Counted from the first letter of the stretch, positions 12,276 to 23,566 are shown. The stretch is 64,000 bases of DNA from Venturia oleaginea (GCA_013176395.1 JABMLP010000012.1:124001-188000), one strand, 5' to 3'. Program-made: numbers and translations. Notes: generated from the letters alone by a model not told the origin.

Positions 12276-12833
12276 ATGTCGCAAGTCCACGGACAGTGGA
12301 GAAGAAGGCCATCGAGCTCGGGGTTCCCGAATGTACCTATCCTACAACCGATCGACGACTTCAGCGAGAGTTCGTTTGCCGCACATGGCCGAGCGCGATC
12401 ATCATCATTCGGCATGGGTATCTTTTCTGAGAGACATCTGGACCTGTATCTGGAAGGAGAAAAGCCCACACCTGAGCCGAACGAAATTGTGCCATTGCAA
12501 GAAACATGCACACCTGACCCATCGAACGAGATCAAGGCTTTGCCACCTGCGAACCAGACTATTGTGCATAACAATAACTACATAACATTACCGCAAGTCT
12601 TAGAACATCGGCGACTAGACTGGCTAGTCCACCCCGAGTCTCTACTTCCGATGCTAGAGCAAGACGACGCAGACCCCGAGGTTGACTCATTGTCGTTGGA
12701 GCCAAGCACCTCTAGTTGTTTTCAACCGCATGGACACCAAAATGACAGCCTCGATGATGCAAGACCAACTATTCTCCATATTCATTCCTGTGGAGATATT
12801 CCAGAGGTATGCGATGCCCAAGAAATGGTGTAG
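12276..12833 (+). CDS. Hypothetical protein, 185 aa
   Basis: Single-exon frame starting MSQVHGQWRRR. It is acidic and proline/serine-rich in the middle, with no signal peptide or membrane segment and no recognised domain. A TATAAAA-like tract at about 12190 lies about 85 bp upstream, which supports a plus-strand promoter between this gene and the divergent D-box gene. It could be a low-complexity regulatory protein. Composition looks coding over its full length, but the family is unknown. Confidence 0.45.
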   Translation: MSQVHGQWRRRPSSSGFPNVPILQPIDDFSESSFAAHGRARSSSFGMGIFSERHLDLYLEGEKPTPEPNEIVPLQETCTPDPSNEIKALPPANQTIVHNNNYITLPQVLEHRRLDWLVHPESLLPMLEQDDADPEVDSLSLEPSTSSCFQPHGHQNDSLDDARPTILHIHSCGDIPEVCDAQEMV

Positions 12834-13154
12834 GAAATAAAGAGACTAAGTGGACTTTCCCGTGCACTACGGGCAAAGCCGGATGTAGTAATTCCGACGC
12901 AAGCGAGGAACGTAGAAATTGAGAGCCAACGAAAGAAAGAAAGCAGAGGCAGGTGGCATAGGGTAAAAGCGTTCTTGCTGAGGCAATGAAGGACCAGATT
13001 CTAGAAGTTGGAGAGAAGAAAATGAATGACACAGACATGGGGTATATCTTCTTCGGTGACATTAAATTATATAGAAATGGCTTCAAGACTTTGCTGATAC
13101 TTCTACTTCCAAACAGTCGTTGCTTTCAAATATTGAAGAGAATGAGCAGCGACG

Positions 13155-16100
13155 TTACTCGTACTCGTACTCGGTGTGCGTGACGTATTTCACGAAGTGA
13201 CTATGGACATCAGAGCCATCTTGGTCTCCAAAGTCATAGCTGCCGTCTGGGTTGACCCTCGTCCCAGTGCTGGAATACACTTCTATTGGTGCGGCAGTGG
13301 TCGCAGGAGCCGAGGCGGTGGATGTGGAGGACGCACTGGATTTATCCCCAGGCTGGCTTGTCCGCCTGAGGCCACTAGGCTCGGTAAGGTCGATCGATGG
13401 AACGTCCATGATTGAAACACTGGACTCGGCATTTCTGTTGCCAATGTTGTAGTCGTAGGATCCATCATGCTCAGGTTCGGTGGTAGGTTTTGCCTTTGGC
13501 CCCAGCCCTTTGGTCTTAGTCCCAGACGAGTATGATGTCGTGGAATTCCATATCGATGGCGACCCAACCCGGGTCCAAGAGTGGTCAAAATTTGAACTGT
13601 TTATTGCGTGATGATAATGTCCATGCGGCCGAGATTTTGGCGATTCCTGGGTTGCTTCTGTCTTACGGCCGCATCCATTAACACAATTTGTAGAAGAAAC
13701 GCGAGCAGTGAACGTTTCGGTGAAGGTGAAATCGTAAAAGTCGGCGTCGGAAGCCGTCGCTGTGGAGGAAGCAGGGACAGTAGACGTTTTGGTGATGGTA
13801 TAGTCATAAGATTCGGTGTCGGAGGTCGTAGCTGCGGAGGGTTTGACTGCCATAGAACTACATTTCTTACCGTCGCATCCAAGTACGGAAGTGGTTGTAG
13901 ACAGGGTCACGGATACAGTTACTGTTGACTCAGGCTCTGAGATGGTTTCTGTCTTCGAAGTTGTTGTTTTGGGTGCAGATGGAGAGACGTTCTTCGTCGT
14001 TGTTGGTCCAGAAAGTGTTTCCGTCTCACTTTCCGGACTCTCGGACTTGGACATCGTAAAGGATACTGTGGTCGTCGTAGAATGGACTACAGAAGTGGGT
14101 AGTATAATAATCGTCACTGGTCCAGATTCCGAGACTGTCTTTGTTGTTGTCGATCCAAGTAGAGAGATTGTTTCAGTCTCTGGTACAATTTTAGTAGTAG
14201 TTGCTGTACTTGGGGTGCAAGAGCTGCAGCTGGTGAGGGTAGGATCAGACTCAGTCTCACTTGCATCGCTCATGCCTGAGGCTCCAAGGGTCGAGGTTGT
14301 CAAGGTAAGTTGTGTGAAAGTGAGCGTCGTGGTGCTGCTTGGACTTAGCGATGAGCCTAGTGCGCTTGAGCTCGAGTCTTCAGGTGCCGAAGTTGAGGCG
14401 CTTGAGGTCGAGGTTGTCAAGATGAACGGCGTCATAGTGGATGTCGTGAAACTTTCATTACTAGACCTTGAACTCGACTCGCTCGAACTGGGCTCTGCAG
14501 GTGTCGAAGTTGAGGCGCCATGAGTCAAAGTTATCGAGGTAAATTGCGTCACAGTGGATGTCGTGAATGACCCAGAACTCGTAGGGGAAGAAGCCGAAGC
14601 CGAAGATTTAGACGAGGACGAAAACTCAGCGGAGAAGGACGTGGAAGATGAGGCTTCCGATATTGAAGTGGCAGAAGAAGACGCAGCCAATGATGAATTG
14701 CTCTGCGCAGAGCTTGTACTTACGCCGCTGTGGACAGTCAAAATCGTAGTGATTCCGGAGGATGTTGAAACAGCACTTGATCTAGAGCTTGAGGTTGAAG
14801 AGGTAATGCAATTGGCGACCACTGTTGCGCCATCCAAGGCATATGCCATGATAGCAGGCTCATTGAATTGCTTGGCTGGATATAACACGGTGGAGAGCGC
14901 CGCGAGAACGATCGATTCTTCCGCTCTCAACAGATCGTTAAGGCCCAGTCCTGGTAGAGGGGTAAGTATGGACACGCAATCAGAGCAATAAGTAGGAATA
15001 ACGCCATCTTACCAGGTGAGACGATCGATGCGCAAACAGTTGTGAGATCGATGCGGCTGGTCTGCCCAGGTCCTATAGAACTAGGTATAAGTATACTGGG
15101 TTGAAATGGTTCCTTCAAATAGTATTACTTACCTCCGTTAGTCAATGCGTCGATTGTGAGCGCATATCCTAGAGGATTGTACAGAACACCCTCATGTGTA
15201 TAAAATAGACCTGCGGGTCCACGTCCGTCACAAACAGCCTGCACCTGATTGTTCGTCACGCCCACGTTTCTGGCATCCAGGAGGTATGCAGAAGCTCTAA
15301 TGACAGGGGTTTGAGGTTGCACGATCTCATCAGTGGAACTGAAGATAGTGGTGGTAGGGACGTAAGCAGAATCGCCTCCATCATCACGAATTGTGGCAAC
15401 AAAGTTGGAATTGTACTCTTGTTGAATGACGGACGGAGGGCATGGTCTGAAGCGATGTCAATTGTTCGATGTCAACTATCAGTGAGACTGGAAAACATAC
15501 AGCATTGGGAAAGCAGGGCAAAGAATATATGCCAGCACCGTTCCATGGAAGTCTGGACTTTGCGCTATGAAGTTGGAGGTTACTTGACGGGTGGATGGCC
15601 AGTATTTCAGGGCCCATTGCGTGTCAAGACCACCTTGACTCCAACTGATGACACTGACGTTTCGATTCGTGATACTGTTCCTGTCAGCAAGGCTCTTCGA
15701 CATGAGGTTTTCAGTACGACTTCAATATACCAGCTAATGTAGTTGATCGCGTATGCGACATATTCGGCATTAACTTGGCCATCCATGAGCAGCTGGCCTG
15801 GAATATTGAGCCAGACAGGATCCGCAATGGTCGACCCCCGGAGCAAAGGTATATAGTTGCCACTAAATGTTTGATATCCTGTGTTTCCAGTGCCAGGAAC
15901 GAGCTAGATAGAGAGTCAGGATCTATACTTGGCATTCGAATCAGATACCCACAATTACTGGCGGAACCTTCCCATAGGTGAAAGTGGTAGGAATGTAGAT
16001 GGCCTGCCGCAGTTGTTCTTCGGTTAAATTGTACGGCGCATCTGTGCAGTTTTTCTGTGGATAGATTGTGCAGTTCGGAGCTGGATTGACATTCGTTATC

Positions 16101-16698
16101 GAGTTCATGCCACTGAACGAGGCAGTAACCAAAGCGTTGACTTCATTAGCGAGATTACCGCTAACCAAGCCGTTTTCGATCAGTTCAAAGACCTGCTCAT
16201 ATAGAATTGTGGGCGTAGCGGAGAAAATGCTGGACAAGGCTACAGGAGGCGATCAGAGACTGTCAATTTGAAATGTGACCTTCTAATGGGACATACCAGA
16301 TGTGGCTGCTGGAATATCGGTCGGTGTAGCAGTGACTTGTGCTGCAATAGTAGTTTCAATAGCCCTGGCGAAAGCATTGTCAGTGCCCGTGCTCTTGAAC
16401 CCCATCTCCACACTACTTACGTCAAGATGGCCGACAAGATCAGATTTGCCTTGTCCAGATCATCTCCGATCCCTCCAAGAATACCCGATACGAGGCCACC
16501 GAGGGTGAGACCGGCAGCTGGATCTGCATCAGCAATTATGGTGACGAGGCTATTAAGCAAGGTTGTATGGGTGCTGTTGGTGGATTGCCTTGCATGAAGA
16601 CTCGCGGCCTTATGAGCTGGAACATCTCTAAGTGTAGGCGAGGCAAATGCCGACTGCAGCAGCCCAGCGGCAACGAAGAATCTGGCAAAGAAAGACAT
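13155..16698 (-). CDS. CALB-like lipase with long mucin-like C-terminal tail
   Basis: Eight exons on the minus strand: 16421-16698, 16297-16364, 15953-16239, 15731-15903, 15501-15680, 15133-15446, 15013-15072, 13155-14950; about 1051 residues. Phases agree at every junction. A signal peptide ([20 protein letters not shown]) precedes a prosegment with an ARQ site. The next ~470 residues match the Candida antarctica lipase B family: [13 protein letters not shown] for the oxyanion region, nucleophile SWSQGG (Ser283), [10 protein letters not shown] (Asp368) and YTHEG (His413). Spacing of the triad (85 and 45 residues) is close to CALB. From about residue 500 the protein becomes a Ser/Thr-rich stalk of ~550 residues with recurring Y-D-Y/F motifs near the end. 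There is no hydrophobic C-terminus, so no GPI anchor is predicted. Expected role: secreted or wall-retained ester hydrolase. CALB itself lacks such a tail. Confidence 0.9.
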
Positions 16699-17865
16699 GA
16701 TAACGAACGTCAAGAAAGAAAGAAAGGAAGAAGGGCAAAGAGAGAGACTGGAATGTTGGAGGGTCCGCAAGAGAGCTAATAAGTGAGTGTGGGTGAGAGC
16801 GTTCTGTGCGATTTAACGAAACTCCAAACAGTGGACCAAATTAGCTAAGGAGGCCCCAAATACAACGGTCCTGGAGTTCAGGTTCCTAGAAAGGACGAAA
16901 TCATTTTATCTCACCCAGCGGTAGACTAGATGGAAGCTTATTGGAAGCATTTTACAACGAATCCAATTAATTCCTTGCTAAACGACTCGTAAGACCTATA
17001 TGGCTTTCCAGCGTTGTATGTCGTTTTAGCAAGAGCTGGACGGTTATATTCGTCCACATTCCATGGCGAAGCAAAGCGCGTCGCTGACCACTCGAGACTT
17101 GCACTGATGCGGAGAATCGACTCCATGGCGACAAGACGTAGATTGTCCCGGCTCCTCGATTCCTGGCCAAGGACCTGCTCGACGCGTGAAAGAGGATATT
17201 TGTGATGTTTGTGATACTCGTGATGTTCTGCGAAGGGTTTGGCTTGGTGGTTCATCTGCGGGAACTAAAAGCGGTCCATCGGCATCCTGAATGAACTTTC
17301 CCCATGCACGTGACTTCGAGGCTGTTGCCAAATCGGAGACCTCGGAAGTTTTCCCTTCCGCACTACGATTAGTATAACAAACAAACTCCTACCAATTCCG
17401 ATTCCAACTCCAACCATCTCTGAACGTGTGTATCCTGAAGCATCCGCGACGGCTACACTTGGCAGATATCTGTCGCCGTGAGATGGCTTTGTTAGACCTC
17501 AATAAACAGACGACGTTGCCAAGGACGTCCGGGTATGGTTCTCTCTCCCAGGTTCCTGAGGAGCATATTACGCTATGAACCCGCGAACTTCCGTTCGGGA
17601 TGAGAAACCCGGTGCCCTCGTTAAGGTTTGAAAGTAAGGTTTTTGGTTCCTTACTGGTAATTTTTTGATTCCTTACAACTTTATGATTCCTTACAATTTT
17701 TGGTTCCTTACAATTTTTTGATTTCTTACTCGCAGTATCTCCGCAGTCAGGATCGCAACAGCATCTCACTTTGATTCTATCTTGAGATCAGGAACCTTCA
17801 GCGAATAATCATGTTTTTCGACGCCGTCTGGCGCGATTCAAGCCTCAGATTCTCTTCGGTCAGAT
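16699..17865. other. Intergenic region, no supported gene
   Basis: Contains the promoter side of the lipase gene and a short minisatellite at 17636-17730. Frames on both strands are short and show no domain. Confidence 0.4.
17636..17730. repeat. Minisatellite, ~18-21 bp unit
   Basis: Four to five degenerate copies of a unit built around GATTCCTTACAATTTTT and GGTTCCTTAC. The units differ in the length of the T-run and in G/A at the first position. Confidence 0.75.
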
Positions 17866-18039
17866 ATGGACATAGAGCCAGAGTCATGGATACATTACCA
17901 GATCAGTCCACCCATAAAAGGTAGAGAATATTTTCAACGAATTCTAGCAGAGAGCTGACGGATTTCTAGCAAAAGAGGGGAGAAAAGGATCAAGCTTCTA
18001 TGGAATGATGCTAGAAATCCAGCCGCAGATGAATATTTC

Positions 18040-19002
18040 ATGAACATAAGGCACAGCTGGGCCTCCGAGGAGATCGAAAAACCGTTATGGCAATCGACAT
18101 CAGATGGTCTTTCAGCATACACGTATAAGACTGCAGGCAAGAAGCCGGAACGCGATGAATTAAGAGCACAAGAGAGAACTGATTCCGGCTACTCCGAAAC
18201 TGTCATCGCCTTGCCTACCCCGAGAGCTGGCGCTTCAACCTCGAATACATCCGATGATGCTTCTATGATTGTCATTATGTCAAACGAAGAGAGGGCGATC
18301 GACAAGTTCCCAGATCAGAAGGAACACCCAATTGACATGGGACATGGGGGAGCCAGGAACGATAATGTCTTCTGCGGACACCAAGCACTACACAAGGGCG
18401 AGACACGCGACTATCCCGAGTTACAAAACCATCATATTGACAAAGATGCAATTCACATCAAAAGGCCACTGCTTTCCCGTGTCGAAAGTTGCCCTACCCT
18501 CGGCAACGAGTACAGCAAACAACCCGGTAGCATTTCCCAATACAACTGCAGTCCAACGTTGTCCTACTTTTCCTCCACAACATACGGCGACTTGTCAATT
18601 TGCTCCGGCCTTACCGAAGCCTCAAGTACCTTCGTCGAGCTTCATCTCTACCCCGAACGCTCCAAACGCATCAAACGCCTTCAACAGAAATTTCACAGAT
18701 GCGAGGCAAGAATACGATGGAAGGCGGAAAAAGCGAAGGTCAAGACGAGAGTCAAGTTAGAAAAAGAATGGATGCATGGGAAGATGGGCACAGAGAGGCT
18801 GAAAAGTAATTGGACCTGGTATCTGGGCGGGGTGAAAGACAAGGAGGTGGCGTTGAGAGAGAGAGCACGGGCGTGGAGGTATAGGAGGAAAGAAGGAAAA
18901 CTAGGAAAATTCGGAACTTGGGTAGACGATTGGAAGATTGATTGTGCATACACAAAATTAAATAGCGCTCACTTCCGCTGCGTTGAATATATTCCTTGTT
19001 GA
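18040..19002 (+). CDS. Hypothetical protein with in-frame stop upstream
   Basis: 320 residues from ATG 18040. The same frame is open and protein-like back to an ATG at 17866 (MDIEPESWIHYQ...), interrupted only by one TGA at 17956-17958. The stretch after the TGA (GEKRIKLLWNDARNPAADEY) looks coding, so the native start may be 17866 with a nonsense change, or an undetected intron. The protein has DSGYSET in the N-terminal third and a very basic, charged helical region (REARIRW-like, KTRVKLEKEW) near the C-terminus. No domain is recognised. A nuclear or scaffold role is only a guess. Confidence 0.5.
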   Translation: MNIRHSWASEEIEKPLWQSTSDGLSAYTYKTAGKKPERDELRAQERTDSGYSETVIALPTPRAGASTSNTSDDASMIVIMSNEERAIDKFPDQKEHPIDMGHGGARNDNVFCGHQALHKGETRDYPELQNHHIDKDAIHIKRPLLSRVESCPTLGNEYSKQPGSISQYNCSPTLSYFSSTTYGDLSICSGLTEASSTFVELHLYPERSKRIKRLQQKFHRCEARIRWKAEKAKVKTRVKLEKEWMHGKMGTERLKSNWTWYLGGVKDKEVALRERARAWRYRRKEGKLGKFGTWVDDWKIDCAYTKLNSAHFRCVEYIPC

Positions 19003-19763
19003 TTGGCTTTCAAAGCATGCTCATGTTTGGCATCGATCAGCTTGCTTGATCAATTTCAAATACAACGAAGAAATCTTCCATCCTAGAAGTTGAGAAGGGC
19101 AGTGGTTCTTTGGATTACAGTAATTTAAATAATCACAATCTTGCACAATCTCCTTAACCTATCAGTCAAGAATACTTCCGAATCCTTCTACACCTCCCCA
19201 TTCAACAAAATACCCATTCTTCAACCCAACCCACCCAATTCCAATCTCACCCCGATTCCAAATCGAAGACAAACCACCACATTCAACTATAAAACAAACA
19301 AACAAAACCAGCACGCTCAACGGAACAACAAATTCAATCCAAACTCGCCCTTCATCCTCCTTATCAAACCTAACTCACAATCCTAAAATTCAAGCAACAG
19401 GAATACCCTTGGTAATATTTGTGTTCTTAACTATCTTTACAGTAACTTCCCTTACCTCGTCTCTTCGCTCTTACCTACTTAGATGTAGTGTTATTTAGTT
19501 ATTTGAGGATTTGGTTGGGTTTAGGTCGGAAGTCGTTACTCGAAAGCGCGCGGAATTTGGTGATGTCATGCTCGCTAATTAAGAAGGATAGAATCCGTAC
19601 TACTCCGATTTTACTCGCTATTTTCGAGACTATATACTGTGAGACGTTTACTAAGGTATACTTACTGTCATGGTACGACCGCGAACAAGCCTCTCCCGCC
19701 GTTGGGGTGGCCCCACGGCACGTGATCAAGGCAGAACCGTAGTTCTGCCGAGGAAAGGGTTCA
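19003..19763. other. Gene-free flank of the non-LTR-like insertion
   Basis: 19140-19390 is Pro/Asn-codon-rich, low-complexity C/A-rich sequence. I see no gene here. Confidence 0.4.
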
Positions 19764-19777
19764 AAAGCCTGAGTGGC
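19764..19777 (+). repeat. Left target-site duplication, 14 bp
   Basis: AAAGCCTGAGTGGC, identical to 21383-21396. Confidence 0.75.
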
Positions 19778-20186
19778 GAAAAACAGCACACACAGCGAGA
19801 ACTCAATTTTTGGAATTTACAGAAGTATCATCTAAAGATCATCAAAACACCTCTGCCAGTAGCCGCTCCGGCCTCTAGAGGCCATCGCGCGTCCCTCAGC
19901 GTCGATGAGATATCTCTAGAGTCGCCGTCGCGGCCACGGCAGAGCAAGCAGACGAATACATGAGCAAGCTACACGAACGATGCGTCCACCAAAGACAACA
20001 GCAACCATCTAGTCACTATCTCCCGGCTAGTCCATCACCCCAGATGACACTGCAACGCTCCGAGTCGACGAGTCACTGCTAGAACGGCAATACCTTCAAC
20101 ACAACTCAAACACCAGACGCCCGGTGCGCAACAATCGGCACCACACACCACTGCAACGACTAGACAACCTCTCCCAACGTCTTGGC

Positions 20187-20873
20187 AAACCGTCCTGCTA
20201 CAAGCTGTTGCCCAGAGCCTTGAGCCTCTCCCCAAACTGTTGCCTCCCAGTTATGGCATTGGCAAGAGTAGGTGCGCGACACAGTAAGTAGTAAGGACGC
20301 ATAGAAGGAGCCTATTGGCGGCAAATCCCCTCCCTGTAAGCTAGCAGACGTAGCCTTGAGCCTCTCCCCAGACTGTTGCGTCCCAGTTATGGCATTGGCA
20401 AGAGTAGGTGCGCGATATAGCAAGCAGGGAGAGCGACTAGCAGCAGATAGGCTCCGACTATAAGACGACAGGTCTACAACACAATCGGTGCGACACGATA
20501 CGGCAGCTGCTAGAGAACCTCATCTACTATCGTCTCCGCAAACCGTCCTGCTGCAAGCTGATGTCCAGAGCCTTGAGCCTCTCCCCAAACTGTTGCGTCC
20601 CAGTTATGGCATTGGCAAGAGTAGGTGCGCAACACAGTAAGCAGTAAGGACGTATAGAAGGAGCTTATTGGCGGCAAATCCCCTCCCTACAAGCCAGCAG
20701 ACGTAGCCTTGAGCCTCTCCCCAGACTGTTGCGTCCCAGTTATGGCATTGGCAAGAGTAGGAGCGCGATATAGCAAGTAGGGAGAGCGACTAGCAGCAGA
20801 TAGGCTCCGACTATAAGACGGCAGGTCTATAGCACGATCGGCGCCATACAATACGGCAGCTACCAGACAGCCT
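20187..20873 (+). repeat. Two ~340 bp direct copies, each with an internal pair
   Basis: Copy one (about 20187-20520) and copy two (about 20540-20873) align with an offset of 353 bp and a few percent differences. Inside each copy a ~75 bp module (CCTCTCCCCARACTGTTGC ... GAGTAGGTGCGC) occurs twice about 137 bp apart, giving an A-B-A-B pattern with starts near 20218, 20355, 20572 and 20708. Confidence 0.85.
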
Positions 20874-21362
20874 CGTCCACGGGCATACCCGGAGTATCAC
20901 ACCCAAGCAGCGAAATCACGACTACGATGGTTACTATTGTCTCCAGCATCACACAACCAAATACACCGCCGCATAGGAATCTGGTGCAAGGCAACTTTCA
21001 CAAGCAGAAACATACTTAGGGAACCCATTGGCCTTGAGGGATAAGGCGAAACAGATAGACAAAGCTGAGCATTAGAGGGAGACTGTAGGTAGAAGGATAG
21101 CGAAACACGAGGCATTGCCTCTTGAGTCTACATAGCACAGATATACTAGCAGAATAACCAGTATCTACAAGAGCCAGCGGGCATTTGGAGATACTGGTTA
21201 AGGGAAAAGAGGGAGGACGGAGGGGACAGCTGGTCTTGTTTCAGTGAACGGGGCGAAGTGGGGCGCGGTGGATTATATAATCTATCACGTGTCGGCTGTC
21301 TGATGAAGTCCTCCTGACCGGACATAGCTGCGTGATTAAGCGGCTGCAACCGAGTAGGATAA

Positions 21363-21382
21363 AATCAATCAATCAATCAATC
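21363..21382 (+). repeat. (AATC)n tail
   Basis: About five AATC units forming the 3' end of the non-LTR-like element. Confidence 0.85.
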
Positions 21383-21396
21383 AAAGCCTGAGTGGC
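21383..21396 (+). repeat. Right target-site duplication, 14 bp
   Basis: AAAGCCTGAGTGGC, directly after the AATC tail. Confidence 0.75.
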
Positions 21397-22205
21397 TTCA
21401 ACCAATACGTAGCTCTCTGAGCTACGTCCTGTCGTTAAACCTGCCTGTTGGTTTGCCTGCCAGTTCGTATATAGCCTGTTGAATGATACCTGTTCCTGCT
21501 GCTGCTCCTTCCTCCTAATACCCGAACCCGCCCTGTGACAATAATCAAACGAAAAAATTATACTCAGCTATAGTTATGCTAAAAACTCCAAAAGCTACAA
21601 AACCACTATTAATATCGTCCAACCTACCTGCTACATCCTACCAACAACAGAATCTTCTACTAACATCCGCCGGCACAATAGCCTAAACAAGAATATCAAC
21701 GGAGTAAACGTACTTACGCGTTACTACTTAATCCTAAGAACCAACCCATCTTAAACAAACCTCATCCCTCCCTCCCTCCTCTCCCCAGACCCCCATCCCC
21801 CCGACGTCAAAACCCCCCGTCAGACTTCCCACGCACTTCCCACCCAAACCCAAAATCCCTCGAAATTCCCAAATCATACAAAACCCCCATACCACACACT
21901 AAAATCACCATCATAATATAAAAAGTAATCCAAGCTACCGCATAGTTACAGACAAGAAAGTAGCCTGGGTGGAGAGGCTCTATCTACCTCGTTCGTAGGC
22001 AGGTATCTGAGTCATATGAGGGTAGTCTAGGAGTATACCTAACCGCGTCACAGCCTCTTCATAAAGATTGCCCTCCCCCCTGCTCCTAAACCACCCTTCA
22101 CACGACTCGGGTACCTGACAGTGGTCTATTTTGTCTTTGTGCTTACTTGTGGTTGAGAGGATTTGTTTGGTGACATTGAGGGGAGATGAACTCGAGAATT
22201 AGTAG
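21397..22205. other. Gene-free region between two insertions
   Basis: AT-rich at 21540-21740, then C-rich tracts to 21900. No protein-like frame; I see no gene. Confidence 0.4.
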
Positions 22206-22210
22206 AAATC

Positions 22211-22443
22211 TGTCACGGAGTGACACTGAGAATGTTACCATGAACTGGTATACACGTGACTTCAGCGCACGAACCAAGGAATCCCATATATACCTTGCGA
22301 TTCCTCCCTGTACTTAGATTCTTCACGCAATGTTTTGATCCTTAGAACGATACTACCATTGACTTCTATCACGCCCGCTTATAGCTAGCACGGCCAATCA
22401 TTTGTCAACGTGATCTACGACTGCTTCTATTGCTCCCGTGACA
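22211..22443 (+). repeat. 5' LTR
   Basis: Begins TGTCACGGAG and ends CTCCCGTGACA; short terminal inverted repeat TGTCAC/GTGACA. Confidence 0.97.
22286..22292 (+). promoter_or_regulatory. TATA box of the LTR promoter
   Basis: ATATATA lies 33-39 bp before 22325, the position predicted for the transcript start from the self-priming match. Confidence 0.6.
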
Positions 22444-22445
22444 CT

Positions 22446-22454
22446 ACATTGCGT
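22446..22454 (+). other. Primer-binding site, probably self-primed
   Basis: ACATTGCGT lies two bases after the 5' LTR and is the exact reverse complement of ACGCAATGT at 22325-22333 inside the LTR. This matches the self-priming arrangement of Tf1/sushi elements, where the 5' end of the transcript folds back as primer. I see no clear tRNA 3'-end complement beginning TGG. Confidence 0.55.
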
Positions 22455-22464
22455 CGTACAAACC

Positions 22465-23566
22465 ATGGCCACCGCCATTGAGATCCAAGAGATGCTTTCC
22501 GCGATGCAGGCATCCTTTATCGGCCTGCTAGAGAAAGCTTCGCAGTCCCAGAAAGCTTTGGAAGAGAAAGTGGACCTACTCCAAAGGGAACTTACGGTTC
22601 TCCGTTCCTCATCCACCTCTCCAATAACGAACCTGACACCACCGCCACCCATAGACGACTTGCCAGAGCTCAAGAATAGCTCGCCCGATACGACCTCGGA
22701 TACGACCCGAACAGCCTCCTCCCGACCCCAGCAACTCTCTGAACGACTCCCCGACCCTCCCATATTCACTGGGAAGAGACACGAACTGCCTGAGTTCCTC
22801 TACCAGCTAGAGAACAAGCTACAAGGCAACGCAGACCGTTACCCGGAAGACGAAAACAAACTACGTTACGCATTGAGCCGAATTGGGAAGGATGCCTCTG
22901 CACTAGTAACCTCCCACCGTCCATCTACACTCGAAGCCTTCCTCTCGATCCTGAACCTCTCATATGGAGACCCGAACCGAAAGACAACCGCACAAACGAA
23001 ACTGAGCCTCTTGAAACAAGGAAGAAAGAGCTTCATAGCTCATTTTGCAGAGTTCCGACGCCTCGCTGGCGACGCAGGACTAAATGAAGAAGGACAGATC
23101 ATGCAACTTCGTATGTCATTGAACCACGACCTGAAAACCAGTATGATCGGTGTCCAGATTCCCTCCTCGTTAAACGATTACGCTGCCCTGATCTCTTCCT
23201 ACGATAATGATATCCGCTTCCTTCAGGATGAAAAGAAAAGCTTACCACGTTTGCCACACTTCTCTCTATCGTCAAAGGATCCAAACGCTATGGATATTGA
23301 CGCAATCGAGAACTCTTATGCTCCTGTAGGCTCCCACGAACGTGAACGACGAAAGAAGGAAGGCCTCTGTTTCAAATGTGGCTCTTCGAAGCACATCGCC
23401 TAACTGCAAAGCGCCGATCCCGACTACCCGAATCCGTTCTGCTTCCTTAAGTAGATATAGCCGAACCGCGTCTCCCCGTCGAAACACTCCGTCCCGTTCG
23501 TCGTCTTCAACCTCTTCCCGATCTGACTCATCAAAATACCGATCAAAAGGCAAGTCCCGAGCGTAA
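22465..23566 (+). pseudogene. Chromovirus gag with a frameshift in the zinc knuckle
   Basis: ATG 22465 (MATAIEIQEM) opens a frame that stops at TAA 23401-23403, directly after CFKCGSSKHIA, i.e. inside a C-x2-C-x4-H-x4-C knuckle. The last Cys and a basic Ser/Arg-rich tail continue in the +1 frame to 23566. The knuckle being split shows this is a lesion and not a programmed shift site. Gag contains an N-terminal coiled coil and the retrotransposon gag core (LSYGDPNRKTTAQ, FRRLAGDAGLNEE). The pol frame begins about 120 bp further in a -1 register relative to the gag tail, the usual arrangement for -1 frameshift expression. Confidence 0.85.

Larger units (their letters stand above)
19778..21382 (+). 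mobile_element. Non-LTR-like (LINE/SINE-type) insertion
   Basis: 1605 bp flanked by a perfect 14-bp direct repeat, AAAGCCTGAGTGGC, at 19764-19777 and 21383-21396. The right end is a simple-repeat tail of AATC units directly abutting the repeat. A target duplication of this length and a 3' tandem-repeat tail are hallmarks of target-primed reverse transcription. There is no reverse-transcriptase frame, so it is a non-autonomous or 5'-truncated element. Its centre holds a ~353-bp direct duplication (see repeat entry). Confidence 0.7.

Noticed and set aside
13816..14523. 235-codon plus-strand frame rich in Val/Glu
   Set aside because: Antisense of the Ser/Thr-rich lipase tail, whose splice phases and signal peptide fix the coding strand.
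17389..17769. 126-codon minus frame with repeated Lys-Glu-Pro-Lys and Arg-Asn units
   Set aside because: The repetition is the translation of the minisatellite at 17636-17730; no domain or splice context.
21290..21350. CTGATGAAGTCC...GGAC near the end of the non-LTR-like element, like the core of a hammerhead ribozyme
   Set aside because: The CTGATGA and a possible stem II are there, but the required GAAA after stem II is missing (GGACATAG instead).
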